Below are positions 34,666 through 43,331 of a DNA stretch of 64,000 bases, in pieces. Positions within the stretch are counted from its first letter, which is position 1; each line of letters opens with the position of its first letter. The notes beneath the pieces were generated by a model, which saw nothing but the letters and a program-made list of their open reading frames with translations, had not been told where the DNA came from and made no database searches. The stretch spans positions 1-64,000 of the forward strand of contig JAKPDW010000084.1 in the NCBI GenBank assembly GCA_029552245.1, given 5' to 3'. Origin of the DNA: Deltaproteobacteria bacterium. GTDB lineage: Bacteria; Desulfobacterota; Desulfomonilia; UBA1062. Both the position numbers and the translations under genes were made by a program.

Positions 34666-37305
34666 TCAGCGGGGAACGAGCTTCCTGACGTTTCCGAAGC
34701 GTGACCTGATCCCCTCCTCCCCGAACGGGAAGGCGAGGTAGCGTCCCTGGCGCCACAGGGCCGTGGCATCGTCGTAGTGGGGGCTGGAGGGTTTGTCCGA
34801 CTGGCCGGTGCTGTTGACCGCGTGCATGGGTTCTTGGAGACCGAAATCCACCACGATGCGCATGGCCGGGATGAGCCACACGTCGAAGTTCCTGCCCATG
34901 GTGTAGGCGGCCACGTTCAGCGTGAAGTGGTCCCCGGGCGCCTCGTGGGGACCCCGGTTGAAGTACCCCCAGAGGGCGGACATGAAGAGGCGCCTGACGG
35001 GATCGAGGTGCTCGGTCATCCTGTAGGCGTCCGTCTCCCACGTGTACGCGTGGAGCCTTCCCCACCTCCACGCGGCATGGTTCGTGCCGAGCCTCCTTTC
35101 GCACAGCTCGTAGGCCTCGCCTATCACCCTGGCCAGGATCTGCGCCTTGTCCTCCCGGGAGGCTGTCGAGCAATCGTCCCAGAAGGGGCTCTCGTCCGTC
35201 CTCGCGACGATGTGATCGCACGTGGCGTTGTAGTTCTCGTCCCCCAGCGCCAGGAACGCCCTCCATGCCGGTGAGTCTTCGGGCCCGAGCTCGTCCAGGA
35301 AGATGGCGCGCGTGGCGCAGTGGAGCATCGCCCCCACGAGTGCCGCCCCCGGCGAGGAGGCGGACATGTCGGCATCGAAGGCCCTCAGCATCTCGAGACC
35401 TTGGCGGGCCTTGGCCCGGGCACGCGCATCACCCCAGGACTCGATGACCCTTGCGATCTCTCTGCCCGTCTCTCCCTCGAGGTACACCTTCTTCAGCTTG
35501 GGGACGAAGGCCGAGTGCGTGTCGAGCTGCATGGCCATGCTCGTCTGGAGGCTGTGCCGTTCGGTCGCCAGGATCATCTGCTCGATGCGCTCGGCCCTCT
35601 CCGGCCAGTACCAGGAAGAGGACAGGGTCACCGGGTGATCTGCCGGAACGGTCCTGTTGTTCGCAGTCAAGATGTATCCCTGTGGCGGGTTGAGGGACTC
35701 GGGCAGGGATGCGGGGTCGACGTAACCCTTCCAGTCATACTCGCCCGTCCACCCCGGGGAGGGCAGGAGCCCCCTTCCCCTTGCACGCACCGGGTATGTA
35801 CCGGTCACCCTCCAGGCTATGGAGTCCCTGTCCGCGACCACCATGTTCAAGGCGATCGCCCTGATCCTCCTCGTGACCGGCAGGGCCTCCTCGACGCTGC
35901 GGGCGAGGTTCAGCTCGAAGAAGGCCTGGAGCGTGCCGTCTGTATCCCCTGCCTGAACCTGGGACAGCGCCAGGCCGTACGGAAGGCCGGTCTCCCGGGG
36001 CTGGAAGGGCAGGATGGGCCTCGCGCTGAGCGCGCCGTCCAGGAGCACCCCATGACGGGTCCTGTTCACCTGGATCGTCCTCGGATCCTCCCCCCGTATG
36101 CGTATCGTCTCGGTTCGCGTCTGAACGGGCTCCCAGCGACCCTGATAGAGGTAGTGGGGCCTGCCGTCGATCACCTTGAGCCGCTCGAGGAAGACGTCCT
36201 GGTTGTCCGCCATCACCATGGTCATGCCCCAGGCGAGGCTGCCGTTGAACCCGGCGGCAATGCAGGGTGCGCCGGCTATGCTCACGCCTGCAGCGTTCAT
36301 GTCTTTGCACCTGAGGTGCATCATGCACCACAGGGAGGGCAGCGAGATCAGGAGGTGGGTGTCGTTCGCAAGAATGCTCGCGGCCTTGGCCGTGCGCCGG
36401 CTGGAGATCGCCCAGTTGTTGGATGCAGGCAGCCCGGAAAGGCCGAGGGATTTCAGGGTCGTCATGGTGGATGCGATATCGATGTCGGAGACGGGCAGGC
36501 GGGCGAGATCCACCCGGGCGAGCTTTTCCGCCTCGTCGAAGGGGATGGGCTCGTCGGGGTACACGGGCACGAGCCACGCGGCGCGGCGCGGCCCCACGAC
36601 CTGCATGATCTTGAGCGCGGCTATTTCTTCGACGAGATTGAAGGAGAGGGCGGTGTTGAGGAGAGCGAACACGTATGCCGTGTCCATGGGCCTCCAGGGC
36701 TCCGGCGTGTACCCCGCCAGCCCGAGCGCGGGGTTGAGCCTGCCCTTGTGCAGCTGTATGTAGGCGTTCACGCCCTGGGCATAGCTCTCCAGCAGGGCCC
36801 TGTTTTCGGGCGAGATGCCCTCGAACATGGCCTGTGCGGCTTCCGAGAGGCCCAGGGTGCGCATGTACACGTCCACCTGGAACGTGGCAGGTCCTGTCAG
36901 CTCCGATATCCTGCCCTGTGCGAGGAGTTTGAACCCGACCATCTGGGCGAGCCTGTCGGATGCGTGCACGTATCCCATGGCCATGGCGAGGTCGTGGAGG
37001 CTTTCGGCCTCGATGAGCGGGATCCCGAAGTCGTCCCTTGCCACGGTGACCGTGTTCTCGAGCCCCGGCAACACCAGGGTCCCGCACTCGGCCTCCACGG
37101 TATCCTCGAAGTGCCTGGTGATGGCGCCGGTACAAGCCCCGATCATGCAGGCGAGCACGAAGGCGAGCCCCAGGGAGAGTAACCCCGGACATACGCGGGA
37201 ATGTCTCGCAGGACGCGAACCGCAAGCCTCAGCGGGTAATGGAGAGTGCAGGGTGGCTTCTCCCTTTTCCCCGGACACCTTCGTGACCTCCTCGTATCCT
37301 TCCAT
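34666..37305 (-). CDS. Penicillin acylase family (Ntn hydrolase, S45) lipoprotein
   Basis: The 879-residue precursor has a long N-terminus with a hydrophobic segment (about 42-57) and lipobox IGAC (Cys58). Residues ~75-290 form the alpha chain (YVHASDRLAQMVGFKLLAQGRISELTG). Self-cleavage should occur before Ser295 in LPASNNWAISSRRT, freeing the catalytic Ser; FNGSLAWGMTMVMADNQDVF and the ANDTHL segment match the beta chain. The family hydrolyses amides such as beta-lactams or acyl-homoserine lactones. Substrate unknown. The membrane anchor is unusual, since most are free periplasmic enzymes. Confidence 0.88.
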   Translation of the reverse strand: MEGYEEVTKVSGEKGEATLHSPLPAEACGSRPARHSRVCPGLLSLGLAFVLACMIGACTGAITRHFEDTVEAECGTLVLPGLENTVTVARDDFGIPLIEAESLHDLAMAMGYVHASDRLAQMVGFKLLAQGRISELTGPATFQVDVYMRTLGLSEAAQAMFEGISPENRALLESYAQGVNAYIQLHKGRLNPALGLAGYTPEPWRPMDTAYVFALLNTALSFNLVEEIAALKIMQVVGPRRAAWLVPVYPDEPIPFDEAEKLARVDLARLPVSDIDIASTMTTLKSLGLSGLPASNNWAISSRRTAKAASILANDTHLLISLPSLWCMMHLRCKDMNAAGVSIAGAPCIAAGFNGSLAWGMTMVMADNQDVFLERLKVIDGRPHYLYQGRWEPVQTRTETIRIRGEDPRTIQVNRTRHGVLLDGALSARPILPFQPRETGLPYGLALSQVQAGDTDGTLQAFFELNLARSVEEALPVTRRIRAIALNMVVADRDSIAWRVTGTYPVRARGRGLLPSPGWTGEYDWKGYVDPASLPESLNPPQGYILTANNRTVPADHPVTLSSSWYWPERAERIEQMILATERHSLQTSMAMQLDTHSAFVPKLKKVYLEGETGREIARVIESWGDARARAKARQGLEMLRAFDADMSASSPGAALVGAMLHCATRAIFLDELGPEDSPAWRAFLALGDENYNATCDHIVARTDESPFWDDCSTASREDKAQILARVIGEAYELCERRLGTNHAAWRWGRLHAYTWETDAYRMTEHLDPVRRLFMSALWGYFNRGPHEAPGDHFTLNVAAYTMGRNFDVWLIPAMRIVVDFGLQEPMHAVNSTGQSDKPSSPHYDDATALWRQGRYLAFPFGEEGIRSRFGNVRKLVPR

Positions 37306-37637
37306 GCCCCCACTGGAAGCCGTCTTCCCTGTGCATGGCGCTGTGGCGGCGAGGATCGGGGAGAGTGCCCCGCCCGCGCCCTTCAGCCTCCGTCACACCC
37401 TCAAAGGCCCCGCCTTCCCCGGCCCGGGTGTCACCGACGGGCCCATGGTGGGTTCGTTCAGGGCCGGCGGCGGTCAAAGGTTCCGCACGTCCGACGAGGG
37501 CGCATCGCAATGCCTCTCCCAGGTCCACAGCCGCCTTTTTCCCTCCGGGGCGGTCCGGAGACGTTCCTCGTAGGTGGCGGAAACCTCGAGGGCCCGCCAT
37601 GGCCGGCTTCCGCATCGCCCACCCGGCACAACGCCTT
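37306..37637 (-). other. Intergenic region between phzF-like and acylase genes
   Basis: 332 GC-rich bases, upstream of the penicillin acylase gene. Short open frames are present on both strands but none shows a ribosome site and family sequence. No promoter could be assigned with confidence. Confidence 0.4.
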
Positions 37638-38420
37638 TCACGGCAGGGTTATGCGGCCGCGAAGGTAGGTCACCGCCCGTCCGGATATGGCGACCCTGTC
37701 GCCGTTGTCCCTGCAGAAGAGCTCTCCCGTCCGCTCGGAGACTTGGATGGCGTGGAGGTCTCTCTTGCCCAGGCGTGCCGACCAGTAAGGGACGAGCTCG
37801 CAGTGCGCGGATCCCGTGACCGGGTCCTCGTTGACCCCCAGTCCCGGTGCGAAGAAACGCGACACGAAGTCGCAGCGGTCGGAAGGAGCGGTCACGATCA
37901 CCCCCCTCAGCGGGAGGTCTTTCAAGAGGTCCATGTCGGGCGCGATGTTTTTGACGTCCTCCTCGCACGCGTAGACCGCGAGGTAGTCGCCCCCTTCGAG
38001 CACCTCGAGGGGGGGAACGCCGAGACCCTCGACGAGCCCCTGCGGGGGGATGGCGGGTCGCGGCGGCAGGGACGGGAAATCCATGGCCAGGAACTCGGCC
38101 TCGCGCCTCACGGAGAGGGGCCCCCCGGCCGAGTCGAAGACCACCAAGTCACGGGTGGGGTCCATCTCGGTGAAGATCACGTGCGCCGATGCAAGGGTTG
38201 CATGCCCGCAGAGCCCGACCTCGGAGCGTGGGGTGAACCAGCGTATCCTGTAGCCGTCCCCCTCGCGAACGAAGAACGCGGTCTCCGAGAGGTTGTTCTC
38301 GAACGCGACGCTCTGCATGACGCCATCGTCCAGCCAGCGCTCGAGGGGGCACACCGCGGCGGGGTTGCCCTTGAACAGTCGCGGGGTGAAGGCGTCGACG
38401 ATGTATATGGGGATATCCAC
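37638..38420 (-). CDS. PhzF family isomerase-like protein
   Basis: A 260-residue protein with the two-domain PhzF fold: IYIVDAFTPRLFKGNPAAVCPL, ENNLSETAFFV (with the catalytic Glu of the NLSETAF motif), RWFTPRSEVGLCGHATLASAHV and GLGVNEDPVTGSAHCELVPYW. Despite the name, most members do not make phenazines; the substrate is unknown. GTG start at 38420 behind GGGAGG. Divergent from a small plus-strand gene. Confidence 0.9.
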   Translation of the reverse strand: MDIPIYIVDAFTPRLFKGNPAAVCPLERWLDDGVMQSVAFENNLSETAFFVREGDGYRIRWFTPRSEVGLCGHATLASAHVIFTEMDPTRDLVVFDSAGGPLSVRREAEFLAMDFPSLPPRPAIPPQGLVEGLGVPPLEVLEGGDYLAVYACEEDVKNIAPDMDLLKDLPLRGVIVTAPSDRCDFVSRFFAPGLGVNEDPVTGSAHCELVPYWSARLGKRDLHAIQVSERTGELFCRDNGDRVAISGRAVTYLRGRITLP

Positions 38421-38699
38421 GTCCTTTTCCCTCCCATCGAGACACGAAAAAAGCCCCGTTTGAGTTCCTCGGTTCGCGTCCCATCGTCCCACCAGGGCGT
38501 ACGAACATCATACAACCAGTCGGGCCGTGGCTCAAGGATGTGAAGAAAAAAGGGACAATGGTGGAACGGGAAGACCATACACCCAAGGTCCGGAAAGGAC
38601 GTGGTGTTCCTATTCATGCGAAATCCTTGATGATATCGAGTGGCACGTCCTTTGCTCTGTTTTCCCTGCGGTTCATGAAGGGTAAGGGGGCCGAATGAC

Positions 38700-38987
38700 A
38701 TGATCTTCGACAACGAGAGACTGCTTCGCATAGCATCCCAGCGTCACGAGGGGCACGAGATAGACGCCCTCGTCGCCCAGAGGGACCGGTTCTTGAGCGA
38801 GCACCCCGAACTCAGGGCCCTCCAGGAAGAGATCGATGCGCTGCTCGCCACTACGCTCGACCCGATCAAGCGTCTCGACATCCTCTTCATGCTCATCTCG
38901 GAGCGGCTGGACGCCATGAGGTCGTCCCTGGGAGAGGCCTTCGAGGCGGCGGGCAGGGTGTGCGGGTCGTTGACGAGGGACCGCTGA
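38700..38987 (+). CDS. Small helical protein, unknown function
   Basis: A 95-residue charged, helix-rich product (MIFDNERLLRIASQRHEGHEIDALVAQRDRFLSEHPELRALQEEIDALL..., DPIKRLDILFMLISERLDAMR) with AAGGGGG nine bases ahead of its ATG. Codon use is like the neighbours. Weakly similar in layout to DUF3135 proteins, but the family is not certain. No membrane segment. Confidence 0.6.
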   Translation: MIFDNERLLRIASQRHEGHEIDALVAQRDRFLSEHPELRALQEEIDALLATTLDPIKRLDILFMLISERLDAMRSSLGEAFEAAGRVCGSLTRDR

Positions 38988-39423
38988 TCTGAGAGTGTGG
39001 CGCGCGGTCTCTTCCCGGACGTGCTCGAGAGTGCCGCGGCGGTGACGGACCGCACACCCCCACAGGGCAGTGGCTCGCCTCTGTCGGCCGGCGGCGTGCA
39101 AAGGCCATGGTCGATCGTCCCTGCCCTCCGGCGCCCACCCACGATGACGACGCACCCCGCCCGAAGGGCTGCCCACTTTCTTCAAGGGGATTTCACTGCA
39201 AGGAGCTCGTTCACGGTCTCCGGCCGGCGGTGCGGGCACCCACTCTCCCCGCCGGAACTCGGGGATTACACTGCAAGGAGCTCGTTCACGGTCTCCGGGC
39301 CCGGTACCCGGCCCGTCCATCGAGATCCGACCGTCCTCATGGACAGCTTCCCGGCGTCGGGGCTTGCGCCGTCATGCCGCGACAGGGGGAGGCCGGGGGC
39401 CTCGAGGCCGTGACGGGTGAGGC
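38988..39423. other. Intergenic region holding a repeat pair
   Basis: 436 bases between the small helical gene (plus) and a lipoprotein gene (minus, converging). It carries the pair of 38-bp repeats listed separately. No gene is seen. Confidence 0.4.
39186..39298. repeat. Pair of near-identical 38-bp direct repeats, 75-bp period
   Basis: Copies at 39186-39223 and 39261-39298, both GGGGATT-CACTGCAAGG..., ending in TTCACGGTCTCCGG, with one mismatch (T/A at the eighth base). A 37-base spacer separates them. No cas gene or further copies are seen in the window. Confidence 0.9.
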
Positions 39424-39957
39424 CTAGAGTACCTTGATCTTGCTCACCAGGTGGTTCTTCGCCGCCTCGCCCTTCATGTAGATGGGCTTGCCCTGGTACT
39501 TGAGCTCCATGACCAGGATCTCTGTCATGGTGATGGCGACGACCGGGTATTCTTGGCGTTTCGCCTTCTGGATGAGCTCCTGTATCTTCTTCTGCGTCTG
39601 CGCGTCCTCGGCGATCACGGCAAGGCGGCGCACCTTCTTGCGGAGCTCGCGGATCTTGTTCCTGTTCTCGGGGTCCGGGTTCGCGCGCAACTTCCCGAGG
39701 AGCTCGTAGTCTTCCTTGGGCAGGACGGTGAGCTTGCCGTCCAGGTAGGACAGGGCCGGGGGGTGCTCGACTGCATGCGCGGACATCAACACGTACACCC
39801 CTTCTTCAGTCGCACCCTTGAGGGCCTTGACCCTGAGGTCCTTGGCCTTGATCTCCACGATGTTCCCCTTCGTGGAGATGTCTCCCCCGGTCCTGGAGGT
39901 GCAGGATGCGAGGATGAGGACGAGGGCGAGCAACATCAGGTGCCTTCTTGTGGTCAT
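39424..39957 (-). CDS. Lipoprotein of unknown function
   Basis: The 177-residue product has a signal peptide with lipobox LASC (Cys19) and ATG at 39957 behind GGGGAGG. The mature part contains a charged middle (RKKVRRLAVIAEDAQTQKKIQELIQKAK) and ends EYPVVAITMTEILVMELKYQGKPIYMKGE. No family recognised. Upstream is a 224-base gap to the CYTH gene; both are on the minus strand. Confidence 0.75.
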   Translation of the reverse strand: MTTRRHLMLLALVLILASCTSRTGGDISTKGNIVEIKAKDLRVKALKGATEEGVYVLMSAHAVEHPPALSYLDGKLTVLPKEDYELLGKLRANPDPENRNKIRELRKKVRRLAVIAEDAQTQKKIQELIQKAKRQEYPVVAITMTEILVMELKYQGKPIYMKGEAAKNHLVSKIKVL

Positions 39958-40181
39958 CTCGAATAACCTCCCCGTACGGAGCATCTGTCATCTCGGCCTG
40001 CGTGCGTGCCCAGAGACGCGGTCCCACGCAGCCCCCTGCACCTATAGCCAGGGGTGTCAGGAATGTCAAGCCGGCAAGCCTGTGTGGTCAGGACCCCTGG
40101 ACACCGAGTCCCTTCGATGCGCTTGAGCATGTCCCCTTGGGGTGCGTCCATGTGGGCGCGCTCGTCCCCCACCGGGCCGGG

Positions 40182-40967
40182 TCAGGTTCGGGGCGAAGCG
40201 GCAAGGCGCCTGGAGATCAGCTTGTAATCCCCCCTGGAAAGGCCCCTCTCGAAGGTCTCGGGACGGAGGAGACCGCACGATGCGAGTTCCGAGATGGCGA
40301 ACCCCGTGAGGAGCTTGTTGTGAGGCCATGGGAACAGGACACCGCCCAAGCGTTTCCTCAGGAGGCCAGCGATCGCGGCTGCATGAGCGGCATCCGTACC
40401 GCCTCCGGCTTCCACCTCGATCTCGCGGTGGACGAGGTTCCTGCCCATGATGCGGTAGGTGACCCTGTCGAGACAGACCTTGGCGGTCATTTCCCCGGGT
40501 GGTGCGTCCCTATGCCTGGCGACGAGCACCCGCCTCACTGTCTGGCGGCTCTGGACCGGGAAATACCCGAGCCTCGCGAGGGTTGCCTCAGGGTCCGTGG
40601 GATCGAAGAGGCCCTCTTCAAGGGGTCGGCTCGGGCAGATCTCCGAGAGGAGCCGTGCGACCGCATCGAAGCGGCGATCACACCAGGGCGTCTCCGTCTC
40701 CTCCCTCTCGGCGAGAAGACCCATGGTCGTGCGCTCCTTCTTCTTCACGCACACCAGGGTGTTTCCGCGCTCCCGCCTCGTCCTCAGGGCGCAGGCCGTA
40801 CGCGCGAGCAACCCTTCCGGGGTGTCATAGTACGTGTCCTCGAGAACAGACACCCCGGAGGGCTCGAGCCGATAGGGCCCCAGGGCGGTCAAGGCGTAGA
40901 CCGCCTCCAGCACGCCGTCCGGGTCTTGGCAGCAGACGGCAAGCGTCGCCTCGATCTCGATCGTCAT
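40182..40967 (-). CDS. CYTH-domain protein (triphosphate tunnel family)
   Basis: The 261-residue protein starts TIEIEATLAV, the CYTH family start (Glu4 and Glu6; the usual ExExK Lys is Thr8), followed by YYDTPEGLLARTACALRTRRERGNTLVCVKKKE and the later acidic strand VHREIEVEAGGG. CYTH enzymes bind triphosphates and act as triphosphatases or class IV adenylyl cyclases. No CHAD domain follows. No good ribosome site stands before the ATG; a tiny membrane-peptide frame 16 bases upstream could couple translation. Confidence 0.8.
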   Translation of the reverse strand: MTIEIEATLAVCCQDPDGVLEAVYALTALGPYRLEPSGVSVLEDTYYDTPEGLLARTACALRTRRERGNTLVCVKKKERTTMGLLAEREETETPWCDRRFDAVARLLSEICPSRPLEEGLFDPTDPEATLARLGYFPVQSRQTVRRVLVARHRDAPPGEMTAKVCLDRVTYRIMGRNLVHREIEVEAGGGTDAAHAAAIAGLLRKRLGGVLFPWPHNKLLTGFAISELASCGLLRPETFERGLSRGDYKLISRRLAASPRT

Positions 40968-40983
40968 GGGTCGTTGGGCCGGC

Positions 40984-41052
40984 TCAGGCCGCCTTCCGTA
41001 TGAGGAGGGACAGGCATATCAGGATGCATCCCGTTACGACAAAGCTCGTCAT
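40984..41052 (-). CDS. Possible membrane micropeptide upstream of the CYTH gene
   Basis: A 22-codon frame (MTSFVVTGCILICLSLLIRKAA; or 24 codons from 41058) forms one hydrophobic helix followed by Arg-Lys. AGAGG lies eight bases before the ATG at 41052. It ends 16 bases before the CYTH start, which lacks its own ribosome site. Too short to be proven from sequence alone. Confidence 0.3.
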   Translation of the reverse strand: MTSFVVTGCILICLSLLIRKAA

Positions 41053-41058
41053 GTTCAT

Positions 41059-41413
41059 GACCTCTCGACATGAAATTGCACCAGGCATTCTGGACATCCC
41101 CCCTGGCATGGCCCCTCGCAAGACCCCGGGCATACCAGCGGACCGACGGCCGTCATGCGTCGACGCCCCTCACAAGGGCGTAGTCTTCTTAGACAAGCGC
41201 TCCATGAAAGGCAAGTGAAAAAGAGGTGAAGCGAGGGACGTGGGTCGGTCTTCGACTGCCCGTGGGGGTCACGGCCGGGATCGCGGTCTGCCACGCATCC
41301 CGGTAAGCGTCGTGATCGAGCGCGCCGGTCGCTTGTCCCCCGTCCTGCCGGGGTGTGTCCCGTCGGGCAGGTGCACGGCGTCCCGAAACCGATGGCTCCG
41401 GCCGTGACGGGGT
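41059..41413. other. Intergenic stretch between CYTH unit and TGS GTPase gene
   Basis: 355 GC-rich bases between two minus-strand genes. No gene, terminator with a T run or recognisable promoter is seen. Confidence 0.4.
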
Positions 41414-42400
41414 CTAGATGTGGATCTCGACGATATCCCCGTCCTGGAGGACGTAGTCCCTCTGGACCATCATCCCGTCGTGGACCGTGCCGCCCCAGAT
41501 GCGTGCATACTTGAGCTTTTCCACGAAGTCCTTGTGGATCCTGCCCGCGAGCTCCTCCAGGGTGGACCCTGCCCTGACGACGAACGGTTCCTCGAGGTCC
41601 GGTTCCCTGCCCGGGGTCTTGGAGTAGACACGGATGATCCCTGCGAGATCGTAGATCTTCTTGAGGAATGCGTCGAGACCCGTGGAGTTGAGGACGGAGA
41701 CGGCCACGACGGGCAGGCTTGTCTGCGTGAGCTCGAGGAAGGTGTCGAAGTCCTCCTGCCTGCCCGGGCAGTCCACCTTGTTGACCGCGACCAGGACCTT
41801 CTTGAACGTCACGGGCTTCCTCATGCCTTCGGGCACGCAGGAACCCAGGGGCAGTATCCTGTGGTCGGCCATGATCGCGAGGAGGTCCTCGTACTGGCCC
41901 AGGGGGTCTGTCGTGATGTCGAGGACCATGGTGACGATGTCCGCCCTCCTCACGAGGTCCATCATGAGGGGGTCCGCGTACTCCAGGGTCACGGGCGGTG
42001 TGTCGATGAGCTGGAACTGGATGTTCTCGTAGGGCGCCATGCCCGGTGTAGGCTTGTGGGTGGTGTGCGGGAAGGGCGCTATCTCCGGTTCGGCGTTCGT
42101 CAGGGCCGCGACGAGAGAGGATTTCCCCGTGTTGGGCCCCCCCAGCAAGACCACCTGGGCCGCCCCCTCCTTGTCTATGGCATAGACGTTCTTCTGCTTG
42201 ACCCCGCCCTTCTTCTTCTGCGCTTCCTCCTTGTGCTTGCTGATGCGGCGCTTGATGTCCGCCTGCATCTTGTCGGTACCCTTGTGCTTGGGGATGAGGG
42301 CGAGCATCTCCTCGAGGGCCTCGACCTTTTCCTCGGGGGTCTTGGCCTCTCGGTATCTCTTTTCGGCCTCGAGATAGGTCGGCGGGAGGTTCGCTGGCAT
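41414..42400 (-). CDS. TGS-domain GTPase (Obg/DRG-like)
   Basis: The 328-residue protein has a helical N-terminus, then a G domain: G1 GGPNTGKSS, G3 DTPP, G4 NKVD, and at the C-terminus a TGS domain (PFVVRAGSTLEELAGRIHKDFVEKLKYARIWGG..., LQDGDIVEIHI). Similar to DRG/Obg-type GTPases linked to ribosomes. ATG at 42400 has AGGGTG upstream; an in-frame GTG at 42409 is an alternative. Confidence 0.86.
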   Translation of the reverse strand: MPANLPPTYLEAEKRYREAKTPEEKVEALEEMLALIPKHKGTDKMQADIKRRISKHKEEAQKKKGGVKQKNVYAIDKEGAAQVVLLGGPNTGKSSLVAALTNAEPEIAPFPHTTHKPTPGMAPYENIQFQLIDTPPVTLEYADPLMMDLVRRADIVTMVLDITTDPLGQYEDLLAIMADHRILPLGSCVPEGMRKPVTFKKVLVAVNKVDCPGRQEDFDTFLELTQTSLPVVAVSVLNSTGLDAFLKKIYDLAGIIRVYSKTPGREPDLEEPFVVRAGSTLEELAGRIHKDFVEKLKYARIWGGTVHDGMMVQRDYVLQDGDIVEIHI

Positions 42401-42472
42401 GTGGTTCACCCTGGCATCTTCAACGGCGTACTCTAGACATCGCCCGTTCTATACACGAATCGGGCACTAGGC

Positions 42473-43171
42473 TCAAGACAAGGGCCTCCTCCCATGGACG
42501 ATGAAGATCGCGCCCAGCATGTACCGCTCGAATCCTACCTCGACGAAACCCGTCTCTCTCATGAGCGACGCCGTGCGCTCGGCGTCCATGAACGCCTTCG
42601 TCGAGTCGGGGAGGTAGCGGTAGGCCTGTGCGTGCCCGGTGACGACTGCGCCGAGCCACGGGATGATCCGCTCCAGGTGGAACCTGGCCAGGGGTTCTAA
42701 CATTCCCTGCCCGAGCGGCCCTGCATCCAGGCACACGACAGTGCCGCCGGGCTTGAGCACCCGGAGTTGTTCAGAGAACGACAGGGAGGCGTCCGGGACG
42801 TTGCGGACCATGAACCCTGAGGTGACGGCGTCGAAAGACCGGTCTGGAAACGGCAACCTGAGCGCGTCCCCGAGAACCCAGGAGACCCAAGGGGGCGTTA
42901 TGCGCCTGCCTATGGCCATCATCTCCGGCGTGATGTCCAGGGCCACGATCCGCGCCCCTGGGCACGATCGTGCGGCCTCGAGGGTGATCCTGCCCGTGCC
43001 CGCCCCCACGTCCAGCATGGCCGCCCCGGGGAAGAGCCTCGCGAGCCTGACCACGCGTTTCCTCCACCTCTTGTCCATCCCGAAGCTCATGAGGGTGTTC
43101 ATGAGGTCGTATCGCCCTGCGATGTCTGCGAACATGCCCACGATGCCGTCTGTCGATCTCCGCCGGTACAT
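42473..43171 (-). CDS. UbiE/MenG-like SAM methyltransferase
   Basis: The 232-residue protein has IAGRYDLMNTLMSFGMDKRWRKRVVRL, SAM-binding LDVGAGTGRITLEAA, GDALRLPFPDRSFDAVTSGFMVRNV and LRVLKPGGTVVCLD, all typical of UbiE/MenG, which methylates the quinone ring in menaquinone or ubiquinone synthesis. With an anaerobic menaquinone-using cell, MenG activity is likely but not certain. The start is unclear: 43171 fits the family, while 43225 adds 18 residues; neither has a good ribosome site. Confidence 0.85.
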   Translation of the reverse strand: MYRRRSTDGIVGMFADIAGRYDLMNTLMSFGMDKRWRKRVVRLARLFPGAAMLDVGAGTGRITLEAARSCPGARIVALDITPEMMAIGRRITPPWVSWVLGDALRLPFPDRSFDAVTSGFMVRNVPDASLSFSEQLRVLKPGGTVVCLDAGPLGQGMLEPLARFHLERIIPWLGAVVTGHAQAYRYLPDSTKAFMDAERTASLMRETGFVEVGFERYMLGAIFIVHGRRPLS

Positions 43172-43331
43172 GCACGCTGCATACTCGAGCGGGCTCGCCG
43201 TGTAAAGGGCAAGCAGCCCTTGCATTCCCCCGGGCGGCAGCTACTTTTCTTGAGGCGATACATCACACGGCCGGCCGGCGCCCGGCTCGAGCGGCCCCGG
43301 CGCCGGTACACGAGGCCCAGCGGGGGGATGC

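Noticed and set aside
35320-37182. 620-codon frame antisense to penicillin acylase
   Set aside because: Same reason: shadow of a real gene.
39186-39298. CRISPR array
   Set aside because: Only two repeats with a single spacer and no cas genes; listed as a direct repeat pair instead.
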